Source: Ipomoea triloba (taxonomy: Eukaryota > Streptophyta > Magnoliopsida > Solanales > Convolvulaceae). From it: a DNA stretch of 64,000 nucleotides. The notes under the pieces are model-generated. The model was given only the letters and a program-made list of their open reading frames with translations, ran no database searches and was not told the DNA's origin. Numbering within the stretch: the stretch's first letter is position 1; every line of letters starts with the position of its first letter. The stretch lies in the NCBI RefSeq assembly GCF_003576645.1, contig NC_044924.1:397270-461269 (forward strand). The letters run 5' to 3'. Made by a program: the position numbers and the translations under genes. Shown here piece by piece: positions 24,649-35,847 of the stretch.

Positions 24649-27117
24649 ATGAAGATGAGAAACACTGCAACTTTACCCTTCTTCTTCTTCTTGTTTTTGG
24701 GCTACTTCATCAACCCATCCCTTTCAACTTATGGTATTCTCCTTTTTTTCCTTTTTCACTTTGGTTTTATGTTCTTTCATTCTGATTAATTGTCTTTCTG
24801 TTGCAGATGGTCCATTATACGATTCCTCGGCCTACACAGAGGTAGCCATTAATGTTTGACAACAGACATTTACAAGGTCAGAATCTTTGTTTTATGCTAA
24901 TTAATGAGCATTGTGGTGTGAACTTTGCAGTGCAAACAGCATCCAGAGGAGGCATTATACAGTGGAGGAATACTAGGGGGTAAAGTCCCAGAATCCCGAC
25001 AGATGATAGGGCTCAATGGAAAGGGAGTTTATACGCCAACATTTCTGCTGCAAGACCTAACCCCGGGCACAATTTATTGTTTTTCCAGTTGAGTTCTATC
25101 CCTAATTTCCAACTGTTTAACCATTCTTTGTTCCATCTTGTAAAGCTGCAATCTTTCGTATATAGTAACCTTAGCAGCTTAATGAAAAGATCGATCATTC
25201 ATGTACGTAATTTGGGTTTTGGCAGGTTGGGTCAGAATAGAAAATGCAGATTCTGCTCTCTTAACGGCTAGCCTCATGAGTGAAAAGGGGGAACCAGATT
25301 GTGTAGGGACTGTTGTTGCTAAGCAAGGATGCTGGTCTTTTATCAAGGGTGGATTTGTTTTGACTTCACCATCAAACTTATCTCTACTGTACTTTCAGGT
25401 ACACGTACAACTTAGAATAAGACTTAATATGTGATAGTAACATATATATGTCCTATTTAAAATACTATACATGTCTTGGTCCAAATCTGGATTAGTCTGG
25501 TGTGATATCGGATGTCATGTCATGTCGTAACTAAAACACTCTCACCCGGCCTTGTACACACTTATCTCATATATCCTCCATATGTTTATCATTTCTTGAA
25601 CAGAATTCAGGCACAGCAGAAATCAATATAGAGATTGCAAGTGCTTCTTTGCAGCCATTTACTCAGCAGCAATGGAGTTTAAATCAACAAACCAAAATCA
25701 ACATGGTAAGTCAAATATGCACAGCAGTCAGCAGCCATCCAAATTACCAATCTTTAATTAATTTGCTGCATGGTCTTGGTTGGTTCAGGAAAGAAAGCGC
25801 GCAGTAACTATCCATGTATCAGACAAACAAGGTGTTAGGCTACAGGATGCAGCGGTAACAATTGAGCAGATTTCGAGAGATTTCCCATTGGGATCTGCAA
25901 TAGCCAAGTATATCATTGGAAATTTGCCCTATCAGGTTATCCAATTAATTATGATGCCAGGCCATTTGTGTATTCAACCTCTGATACTATGTACAATGTT
26001 TCAATATAATGCAGAAGTTAACAAATTAATGTTGTCTAGCTTCCTTCACTGTTTCAGGACTGGTTCAGTAAGCGGTTTAATGTAGCTGTGTTTGAGAATG
26101 AGCTGAAGTGGTACACAACAGAACCTGATCCCGGAAAGTTGAATTACACCTTAGCAGACCAGATGCTGAACTTTGTTAGAGAAAACCAGATTATGGTCAG
26201 AGGCCACAATATTTTCTGGGAGGATCCGAAATACACACCAAAATGGGTTCTGAACCTGACAGGTCCAGAGCTGAAATCAGCAGTCCAGTCAAGAATTCAA
26301 AGCCTTATGAGCAGATACAGAGGTGAGTTTATCCATTGGGATGTCAGCAACGAAATGCTGCATTTTGATTTGTACGAGCAGAAGCTTGGACCCGACGCCA
26401 CCTTAGAATTCTTCAAGACAGCACACGAAGCAGACCCGCTGGCAACCTTGTTCATGAATGATTTCAATGTGGTGGAAACATGTTCTGATCCAAAGTCCAC
26501 TGTCGACACATACATCTCCAAGATGAAGGAACTGAAACAAGGCGGAATATCAATGGATGGAATTGGCCTGGAGGGCCATTTCTCAGCTCCCAACCCTCCT
26601 CTGATAAGAGCAATTCTTGATAAACTGGCCACACTGGGACTTCCCATTTGGCTCACAGAAATCGACATTAACAAGAAATACGGCCAAGAAACACAGGTAA
26701 TCTGCAATTCTGCATACTAAATTAAAGATGTGTAACATGGGAAGCTAATTTTTTTTTTTTTTTTTTGGCATTGATTCACAGGCAATCTATCTGGAAACAG
26801 TTCTGAGAGAGGGGTTTTCACATCCTGCAGTGAGTGGGATAATGCTGTGGACAGCCATAAGTCCAAAAGGATGCTTTCAAATGTGCCTTACTGATAATAA
26901 CTTGAATAATCTACCAGCTGGGGATGTTGTGGACAATCTGCTAAAGGAGTGGCAAACCCAAACCTTGGAAGGAGGAACAGACGAGCATGGTTCTTACAGT
27001 TTCATGGGATTCCTAGGTGAATACAAAGTGAGCGTGGAGTACGGTAACAGGACTGCAACTTCAACTTTCTCGCTTAACCGCGGTGATGAGACACGACATT
27101 TTAGGATTCAAGTCTAA
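24649..27117 (+). CDS. GH10 endo-1,4-beta-xylanase with N-terminal carbohydrate-binding module (paralogue 1)
   Basis: Eight exons (24649-24733, 24807-24841, 24931-25087, 25226-25398, 25604-25705, 25789-25935, 26058-26696, 26782-27117) give 557 aa in frame. It starts MKMRNTATLPFFFFLFLGYF, a signal peptide for secretion. Residues about 40-190 form a CBM22-like module (GWxRIE-type SWVRIENADSA, KQGCWSFIKGGF). The GH10 barrel follows: RDFPLGSAIAK, FENELKWYTTEP, RGHNIFW. The acid/base Glu332 is in HWDVSNEM and the nucleophile Glu434 is in WLTEIDI. GLEGHF and GIMLWTAISPKGCFQMCL complete the barrel, so both catalytic residues are present. It cleaves xylan backbones in the cell wall. It is paired with the paralogue at 30275-32509, which has the same exon pattern (exons of 35, 102, 147 and 639 nt in both). 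Confidence 0.95.
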
Positions 27118-28198
27118 TTTTTTTAAGTATGAATATGATCGACGCAGATATATCAACTGTACTGTTGCGCATTATATTGTGCACAAACTACTCCGTAGTA
27201 GTTAAGGAATCAACAGACGACTTATAACTTACAAACAAACTCATCACATCAGAATATCAGATATGACATCACTTCATTCAAATATCGATCGCATGATTTA
27301 ATATATGCTTACGCAAACCCCTCGTAGCACTACTAGTTTACCCAAATTATTTAATTTGATGGTTTTCTAGTGGAGTTTGGAATTAAAAAAGAACACTACT
27401 ACCTGACTACATCTATTCCGATTTTTTTGAATTAACGAGGTAAACCCCACTTCTGACTGTGTGAGTAGTGAGTAAACCCTGTCCTGTGATCGTAGCCGGC
27501 ATATCTATTCCTATTTTATACTTTCAATAAGGTGTCTTACAATGATTGCTTAAAAAAATAGGGGTAGTTATTTTTATTTATTCACTTTTCTTTGTTCAAT
27601 AAAATATACACACATGGCAGGAGTAATATTCTTTGGGAGTACTTTTGGTTTAACCCGCCACACATGGTTTGTTTAGTATAATTTATCTTTGTGTGCTTTG
27701 TGAGTTATTACACACAAGATTTATCTATACACAGTTTTGAGTAATGACAGTGAATTTATCTTGTTGTAAAAAAACACAAAAGCAAAAGTTGTTTGCAAAT
27801 TCAAATTCACATAACTAAGCCCAAGAAACTTATCCGTTGGCCCAATGAGTTGTTGGACGGCCTTGCCAATCATTAACCCAATATAAACTCGATTGACTAA
27901 TCTTTCCGATTCCGACGAAGATACGTCATAGATATGGGCGAATATCACTGCGTCCTACGTGTTGACTGTATAGGTTTCCGTTTTTAGTGATTCACGTCAT
28001 GGATTAGGAAACTTTTCAGTACTTTTTTCCCGCGATACAAAAAAAGATATACCAACTACTCTAAATTTAGAAAAAAAAAACCGAAGCTTAGCTTCTTCCT
28101 TGTTCATGAATCTTCAAAATATTAAAGGAATGGAAAAGGAACTTGAGTTCACATTTTCCAAAATTTAATTTCCTCTCCGTGGTCTTCGTGCAGATTCA
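27118..28198. other. Intergenic between GH10 paralogue 1 and the MFS gene
   Basis: About 1.1 kb of AT-rich sequence with no gene. The final 200 bp should be promoter and leader of the plus-strand MFS gene; no clear TATA box is visible. Confidence 0.5.
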
Positions 28199-29927
28199 AT
28201 GGCTTTTCAAGTCAGTTCTACTTCGCCGGCGGGGAAATGGATGGGCTTTGTGACTGCAGTATGGGTCCAAGCCATCTCCGGCAACAACTACACCTTCTCC
28301 AACTACTCCGACGCCCTCAAAAGCCTAATGGCCCTCACTCAACTCCAGCTAAACAACCTCTCCGTCGCTAAAGATGTAGGCAAGGCCTTCGGTCTCCTAG
28401 CCGGCCTCGCCTCCGACCGCTTATCCACTCCCGTTATCCTCCTTATTGGCTCCGTCGAGGGCTTCATCGGCTACGGCGTCCAGTGGCTCGTCGTCAGCCG
28501 CCGCATTCACCCGCTCCCTTACTGGGCCATGTGCATATTCCTCTGTATGGGCGGCAACAGCACTACGTGGATGAACACCGCCGTTCTCGTCACGTGCATC
28601 CGAAATTTCCGGAGGAGTAGAGGCCCGGTCTCTGGAATCTTGAAAGGCTACGTGGGATTAAGCACCGCTATCTTCACTGACCTCTGCTCGGCTCTGTTCG
28701 CCGATGATCCGGCCAAATTCTTGCTCATGCTTGCCGTCATTCCTTTCGTGGTTTGCCTTGTTGCCATTGTTTTCCTCCGAGAAGTTCCTCCCACCGTAGA
28801 AATAGCCGGCGAAGCCAAATACTTTTGGGTAATCAACGTCGTTGCCGTAGTAATCGCGGTTTACCTCTTAGCGTTTGATTTAACCGGGAGGCACGGCCGT
28901 GTGTTTTCGCAAGTATTTGTTGCAATTCTTTTGATTCTCTTGGCTTCTCCTTTATCAATCCCAGTTTACCTCATGATCGTGAATCGTATTCCGGCCAACC
29001 CGACGACAAGTTCGGATTTTGAAAGCAATCCCACCGAGCCGTTACTAACCCAAGAAACTACGGAGGAAAAGGACACGGCTGCAACGACGGCAGAAGAGAA
29101 GAAACGGCCTGTGATCGGAGAAGACCACGATATTTTGGAAGCGATGGCGAGTGGTGATTTTTGGATCTTGTTTGTATCGTTTCTTTGCGGAGTGGGGACG
29201 GGTTTAACCGTGATGAACAATATGGGGCAGGTTGGTTTGGCTCTTGGATACGCAGACGTCTCAATCTTCGTCTCACTCACCAGCATTTGGGGCTTCTTCG
29301 GCCGCATCCTTTCCGGTTCCCTCTCTGAATACTTCATCAAGTAAGTTTATATAATCCTTCTGCTCTCCCATCACGTGCAGTCCAATGGGCTCTATAGTTT
29401 TTTGCAAGATTTAAACTCATTATCTTTGACACGTGGTTGACTCTGATATCATATGTTTTCCTTTAATTTGCAGGAGAGGTGGAATGCCACGGCCTGTTTG
29501 GAATGCAGCCTCACAGATTGTAATGGCAGTTGGATACTTCCTGATGGCTATGGCGATGCCAGGCTCACTATACATTGGCTCTATAGCAGTCGGGATTTGC
29601 TATGGGATTCGTCTTGCCGTCACAGTTCCAACCGCCTCCGAACTCTTCGGCCTCAAACACTACGGCCTTATCTACAACATCCTAATCCTTAACCTCCCCC
29701 TCGGATCCTTCCTCTTCTCTGGTTTGCTTGCGGGTTTCTTGTATGATTCCCAGGCTATGAAGACAGCAGGCGGTGGCAACACATGTATAGGCGCACATTG
29801 CTACCGGCTCGTGTTTATAGTCATGGCTGTTTCATGTTTTGTCGGGTTTGGATTAGATGTCCTACTCTCTGTCAGAACCAGGAATCTTTATTCCAAGATT
29901 CATTTAGCCAGGAATCGTGAAAGCTAG
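28199..29927 (+). CDS. Nodulin-like major facilitator superfamily transporter
   Basis: Two exons, 28199-29340 and 29474-29927, give 531 aa. It begins MAFQVSSTSPAGKWMGFVTA and has about twelve membrane segments in two halves. The N-terminal half is the nodulin-like domain: WVQAISGNNYTFSNYS, GKAFGLLAGLASDRLSTP, CMGGNSTTWMNTAVLVTCIR, RGPVSGILKGYVGLSTAIFT. A cytosolic loop rich in Glu/Thr (residues about 270-310) separates it from the second half, which carries GDFWILFVSFLCGVGTGLTV and the last segments. The exon junction completes an AAG codon (IKRGGMP). Family knowledge: relatives include NFD4-like and At4g34950-like proteins; transported substrates are mostly unknown. It lies between the two GH10 paralogues and is unrelated to them. 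Confidence 0.93.
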
Positions 29928-30274
29928 CTAGCTAGGAAGCAGAAGAAGATTCCATAGACATTTAATTTGCCAAACAAGACCTGACGCTGCTGCTACATAT
30001 GTCCTATGAATGTAACTTTAATTTTTGTTTGCTGAGAGTTACGTTGCAAGACAACCCAGTGTTCAAAATAGACTCATTTCTGGGCTTTATGTGAAAGGAA
30101 TAATTATATTCTACCAACATTCCAAGTGAATGTTCAAACGTATTTACATTCACATAAACGTTGTATATATAGTTGTTATGTGATTGATCACTGTCACATA
30201 CATATATAAGCATTCTAGGTCTTTTTTTAAAAGGTTGACAGATTCTCTGTAACAGTTGGCTGATTCTGGGAAGG
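29928..30274. other. Spacer between the MFS gene and GH10 paralogue 2
   Basis: About 350 bp that must hold both the MFS 3' UTR and the GH10 paralogue 2 promoter. No gene and no firm motif. Confidence 0.5.
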
Positions 30275-32509
30275 ATGACATGTTTCTTGTTCTTTTGTCT
30301 GTGTGTCCTCCTAGCTCCTACTTTTGCATATTGTGGTACATATATAGTGTGTGTTTAATTTAATGATTATTTGTGATTAACACATGTTTTCTTCCATGTC
30401 TGCTTGAATTGGTTACATCTTTCTGCCATGCCTTGTAACAGGCATGCATTCTTATGACTATTCAGCATATACTGAGGTAAGAAAATAGCATCTTCATAAT
30501 ATAGGAGGATTATTTCCAGCCTGATCTGTGTAACAATGGCAGTGCAAATCAGTGCCTGAGGATCCACTCTATGATGGTGGAATTCTCAGGGGCATTACTT
30601 CATTCAGTCATGAAACCAGAAGAAATGCAACTTCTCCAGCAGCCTTTGTACTGTACAATCTTACAGGCAACACCATTTATAGTTTCTCCAGTTGAGTGCT
30701 CTGCCTGCCATCTTCATCGTCTCAATAAATAAAATGCTGGAAGTTACTCATCACAAAGCTGATGAACAGGTTGGGTGAAGATAGAAGGTGCAGCAGATTC
30801 AGCTGTAATAACAGTAAGATTAACTACAGATAACACCACATGGAAGTGTGCTGGAAATGTCATTGCAAAACGCGGGTGTTGGTCATTTCTTAAAGGCGGC
30901 TTTGAGCTCGACTCACCTTTATCGTACACTCTCCTATACTTCCAAGTAAATCATTGATTCTGCTAAAAAGATTATTGCATTTCAGAAGGAACTATAGTGG
31001 ACTAAAAAAATTATGTTTGCTGTTCTGATACAGAATTCAGATGGCAGGGATATGAACATTTCTGTTTCTAGTGCTTCATTGCAACCATTCACTAGAGACC
31101 AATGGAGAACAAATCAGCAGTACATAATCAGCACTGTAAACATCTTCTTGTTTGTAAACAAGAAATCCTAAATCTAGTTTGTTTCGTTTGATCTGCTCTG
31201 GTTTATTGCATGTAGGAAAGGAAGCGCGCTGTGATGATACATGTATCAGATTCAAAGGGAAAGAAGCTGCAAGGAGCATCCATTGTTTTAGAGCAAATTT
31301 CCAGGGACTTTCCATTTGGATCAGCTATAGCAAAGACAATTCTGGGTAATTTGCCTTACCAGGTATGGTATGCTACTGCACTCCTACAAAACCTTGACTT
31401 TACCTTTGTTTTACTCTCAACAAGAACAAGATTTGATGGTTTTCTTTAAATGTCAGCAATGGTTTATCAAGAGGTTCAATACTGGAGTGTTTGAAGATGA
31501 ACTCAAGTGGTACTCCACAGAGCCTCAGCCAGGGAAGATCAACTACACAATACCAGAAAAAATGATGGATTTTGTCAGAGCAAATCAAATTTCTGCCAGG
31601 GGACATAACATCTTCTGGGAAAACCCAATCTTTGTTCCTTCATGGGTTCTCAATTTAACAGGCCCTCAACTATCTGCAGCAGTCCACTCTAGGATACAGA
31701 CTCTGATGGACAACTTCAAGAATGAATTCATCCATTGGGACGTCGACAATGAAATGCTTCACTACCATTTCTACGAGGAGAGACTCGGCCCCAACGCCAG
31801 CCTGGAATTCTTCCAGACAGTGCAGGGAGCAGACCCTCTTGCCAAACTATTTGTCAACGACTATAATGTTGTTGAGAGCTGCGACGACATGAACTCATCA
31901 GTCGACGCTTACATTGTGAAACTAAGTGAGCTCCAACAAGGTGGAGTCACCATGGCTGGAATTGGACTCGAAGGCCACTTCACTGTACCAAACCCTCCCC
32001 TCATTAGAGCTGCATTAGACAAACTGGCAACTCTAAACCTCCCTATTTGGCTTACAGAAGTCGATATCAGTAAGACCCTCGACGAACAAACTCAGGTCAG
32101 TTAAATTTCCAGAACAGACACAAACAAATGACTGGTGAACATACTTATATATCCTTCTTTGATGCAGGCTAAGTATTTAGAAGTAGTGTTGAGAGAAGGA
32201 TTTTCTCATCCCGCCGTCAATGGGATCATGCTCTGGACTGCCCTACATCCTTATGGATGTTACCAGATGTGCCTAACGGATCAAAATTTCCGAAACCTCC
32301 CTGCCGGAGACATAGTGGATGAACTCTTGAAAGAATGGCAAACTAAAAACATGGAGGGCCAAACAGATACACATGGAAGTTTCAGCTTTTATGGCTTTCT
32401 GGGTGAATATAACCTCACTGTCAGTTATGGGAACAGAACAGCCAATTCTACATTCTCACTTTGCCGGGGCGATGAAACCAGGCATTTGTATATATCATTA
32501 CAGAATTGA
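30275..32509 (+). CDS. GH10 endo-1,4-beta-xylanase with N-terminal carbohydrate-binding module (paralogue 2)
   Basis: Eight exons (30275-30335, 30442-30476, 30543-30690, 30770-30945, 31034-31135, 31216-31362, 31457-32095, 32168-32509) join in frame to 549 aa. Exon 1 is only 61 nt and encodes MTCFLFFCLCVLLAPTFAYC, a signal peptide; it was found by matching phase and position to paralogue 1. A CBM22-like module (GWVKIEGAADSA, KRGCWSFLKGGFELDSP) precedes the GH10 barrel. Glu322 in HWDVDNEM is the acid/base and Glu424 in WLTEVDI the nucleophile, so it should be active on xylan in the wall. Exons 2, 5, 6 and 7 match paralogue 1 in length. The tandem pair is separated by about 3.2 kb containing the MFS gene. 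Confidence 0.94.
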
Positions 32510-32867
32510 CAAAAACAAAAAAGGTGACACAAAGAATCATAGGAAATCTTTCTTTAATTTCTTGCATTATCAGACCAGACAACATTAAATTATTAAAAGC
32601 ACAAAACTCATGCTTGCAAATTCCGCAAAGGCAGTCCAAATGTTTTCTAAAGATCTTGCCAACCCACTAAATCTTTAACAAAGAAAGCTTTTTTTTTTTT
32701 TAAGGAGCAGGCTTGACATTCACAAAATACTGAGAAACCAAAGAGAAAATGCATTGCTGCCATTACATATACACAATTAAAGAAGAAATAGCAAAGTACT
32801 AATACAGGAATATCAACCCAGATCTTCATACATACTGCTACAACTGAAGTCTGCAAAACTTCATATT
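32510..32867. other. Convergent 3' spacer
   Basis: About 360 bp between the ends of GH10 paralogue 2 (plus) and the thaumatin-like gene (minus). Both 3' UTRs must fit here, so the transcripts may overlap. No other feature is seen apart from a T11 run near 32690. Confidence 0.6.
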
Positions 32868-34266
32868 TTACCATTGGATAAAGAACAATGCAAATGCAAT
32901 GGCACCATAATAATAATACAATAATAATGTGTTGGTAGCCAAAACCCTAGTTGAGTCACCCATGGCTAAACCAGCTAAATATGACCCATCAGCCAACATG
33001 GCCTCGGAGCCCGACCCGGATCCGGATGTGGTTGTAGTTGTGGTAGTGTAACTAGTCCCTGTTTGTCCATCCATTCCTGACCCATCATACTCTATCCCCA
33101 TACCTGTCCCGGATACCATTGTCCCTGGCTCTGTTTCCGGGTCCAAGATTCCCGACCCGGACCCGGACCCGCTTAGGGACCCACCACTTCCGGTTGTCGG
33201 CGTCACTTGTGTTGTTGCGTCTTTTGATGATTTTTGACTGTGTATGGGTCAAAATCATGTCATTATAGCTCATGTGGTTCCCCATTCCATATTGTACTAA
33301 AATAAAAATAATTGATAAATAAATCATGGGTTTTATTTGTTTTTTTTACCTTGGGACGGAAGGGCAAAACGTCACCGTATAATCTGCGCCGCTGCACGTG
33401 AAAGTACTGGTGGGATCATCATAGGCGTAGCTGTAGGACCGGGGGCAGGCGGACTTGAACATTTGGGAGTACACCGACGGCCTGCAGGTGGTGGGTGTGC
33501 TGTACGCGCCGCTGCAGCAGTACTCCGGCTTCGAGAATGCCTCACACGCGCTGCGGCACCCCTCGCCGCCGCCCATTTTCAGCTCGGATGGGCAGATTTG
33601 GTTCAGATCCGTGACACAGCCCGTGGTGGCGCACATACCCGACCCGCCGGAAGCTTCTATGACCAACGGCATGTTGTAGCCGTCTACCAGGCTGACATCG
33701 TAGAAGTCTTGCCCGCCGGTGCCGAGCGTGATCTCTGCCAGAGTGGCCGGCGGTGCAGCTCCGGCGCCGTTGCATTCCACCTGACCCGACGCACAGTCCC
33801 CTGTCCCGCAAGAACCAGAGCCGGAGTCGTCAAATTTGCAGCCGGTCCGGCCCCAGAAGCGGCCGGACCAGCCAGTGGGTGCCATTATTGTGCGTGAAGA
33901 CCCCTTTGATAGCTCAAACCCAGTGGTTTCTAGGCTGGGGCTCCCGGCATTTGCTAAAATCCCAGGCCATACCGTGCTTCCACATTTGTTCACAAACGTA
34001 AATGTAGCCCCTAACCCACCTGAAAATCAAGAACATCAAAAACCTCAGCTTTAGCTTCTAAAACTTGCTAAATGCAATATAAAAACAAGAAACCACAGTG
34101 TTGAGAGTTGAGACTACATGGTAAGCTCACATTTCTACATAAAACAACAAAAAGCTCGAGACCCAACCAAAAAGATGGCGTTTTTACCTCTAGAAAGTAG
34201 GAGCAGAGTGAGAGTGAAGCTGAGAATGCCAAGTGGGGAAGAGGATGGAGACGAATGCAGATCCAT
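32868..34266 (-). CDS. Thaumatin-like protein with predicted GPI anchor
   Basis: Three exons on the minus strand, 34188-34266, 33350-34019 and 32868-33237, give 372 aa. The signal peptide is MDLHSSPSSSPLGILSFTLT plus LLLLSR. The thaumatin (GH64-like/PR-5) domain follows: ATFTFVNKCGSTVWPGI, WSGRFWGRTGC, the Cys-rich core and DFYDVSLVDGYNMP. It ends SACPRSYSYAYDDPTSTFTC and DYTVTFCPS. After it comes a long Gly/Ser/Thr-rich linker (GSGSGSGIL, TTTTTTTSGSGSGS) and a hydrophobic tail ending LLLYYYYGAIAFALFFIQW. The order of signal peptide, domain, linker and hydrophobic tail predicts a GPI-anchored outer-plasma-membrane protein. Family knowledge: PR-5-like proteins have roles in defence and some bind beta-glucans; the membrane-linked plant forms are less studied. 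Confidence 0.93.
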
Positions 34267-35742
34267 GAGAGGCTATTTTGGTTACTAAATCTACAGTTTC
34301 TTTCGTCTCCTTGCTTCCTCTACCTTCAGGTGCTAAGAAGCATAGGTTGGACTGGTGAAAAGGCAGGGAGGGGGTTATGAAGATAGCTGTTAAACTTAGG
34401 GTGCCATTATCCTCGTAAAAACAATAAATCGTATAAAAAAACGCCCTAATGTAGGGCACTTTATTTTAGGGTTCAAGCCATCATGGGACCAGCTTGAAAG
34501 CGGCGTTTTGACCCCCCATACCCCATGGTAAAAACAACATTACCCATTACGGATTTAGGCCTCCATTTTGGGCCTTGTATTCCATTAGGTGAATAACACC
34601 ATTCTGAGAAATTATTCCAAGGATCATGTTGACAATATGTACGTTTAGTTACTATGAAATTGCCTAATCTATAACCCATCATAATCAAAGGGTGCTGCAA
34701 ATCCTGCAATTGATATTTGCCCAGAGTCGGTTGAAGAGATAAATCACTAGTAGTTATCCTGACAATTTTTAAGTTTTCACATCACTCTTATAATTAGAAT
34801 GAGATTTTAAGGTGATTGGTTGAATAAGTGTGCTATCTCACGGGGTGGTTGCTGCAATTGTTGGTAAAGCTATGAATGCAGTTCAACCTAACGTCATTCC
34901 TCTCTGCAAGCAGTGGTAAGTTACAATTACATAGATGCAAGCAAACCATTCAATGCTGTAGATCTGAGCAAAGGATTTAATAAGGGATGCGTGGTAGAGA
35001 ACTAGAGATGTGTATAAAATCCATATGAAAGGAAAAGACAAAACGGTCCATGTGGCTAGTGCAAATTTGGGGTGTCAAGCGTAATGATGAGCACACCAAT
35101 GTCATCAATTGAAAACTGAAAAGGGCAGAGAATAATTAAGAGCACGACATCATTATTTCTTTGACTAAATTATGATATTTCTATCCTTAGCTCTTCATTC
35201 GACCATCATACTACACGCTCTCGCATCATTTTAAATTTGTCATTAAACTGCATTTTGAATTTACTACTTTTTGTTACCAACGGGTAAAATGTAACAATCT
35301 TGCATTATTTGGAAAAAGTGGAGTTATTTCTTCTACTACTTTTGAGACAAAATTCAACTTTTTCAGGAAATTTGTGTGCCCTTTTCCCACTTAAAGGTCG
35401 TTGTTTGCGGCATCTCTTCTTTATTTATATTTTGTGCCATTATTAACTTGAAAAGGAAAAAAGAAAAATATAAAGCTCATGCAAACAAACTCATACTAAG
35501 CTTCATTTCTCTGAACAAATTTTAATTGGGCCAAACAAGTTTAAGTGGGCCTTCAGTATGATGTACGGAGTATTTAATCCTTAGGAATTGGGCCTTAAGC
35601 CTATTGAATTTCATGGTAGACCGGCCCAAGTATATTAACAAATAACTGAATAACTGAATTCATATTGCTTAGGTCACATTGTGTTTGTTTTTTGAAACGT
35701 GCAGAGACGACGTCGTTGCAACCCGGATCAAGTGTACCCTAT
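34267..35742. other. Intergenic, divergent upstream region
   Basis: The thaumatin-like gene (minus) and the FIO1-like gene (plus) point away from each other here, so both promoters lie in this 1.5 kb. The stretch 34470-34720 is less AT-rich and carries a 78-codon minus-strand frame with no recognisable family. I see no other gene. Confidence 0.5.
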
Positions 35743-35754
35743 TTTGGCGCCAAA
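35743..35754. promoter_or_regulatory. Palindromic E2F-type site upstream of the FIO1-like gene
   Basis: TTTGGCGCCAAA is a perfect palindrome that fits the E2F consensus TTTSSCGC on both strands. It lies 94 bp before the start codon at 35848. E2F control is inferred from the motif alone. Confidence 0.5.
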
Positions 35755-35847
35755 GACGACGCCATTGCAATAAAGAAGAAGCTTGCTGGGTATTGAAGTG
35801 AATTTTAACAGACAAATCCAGAGAGAATTCGAAGGGATAGCAGTGTA

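Noticed and set aside
33337..33897. 186-codon plus-strand open frame
   Set aside because: It is antisense to exon 2 of the thaumatin-like gene, whose Cys-rich family signature is clear. The frame is a by-product of GC-rich coding DNA.
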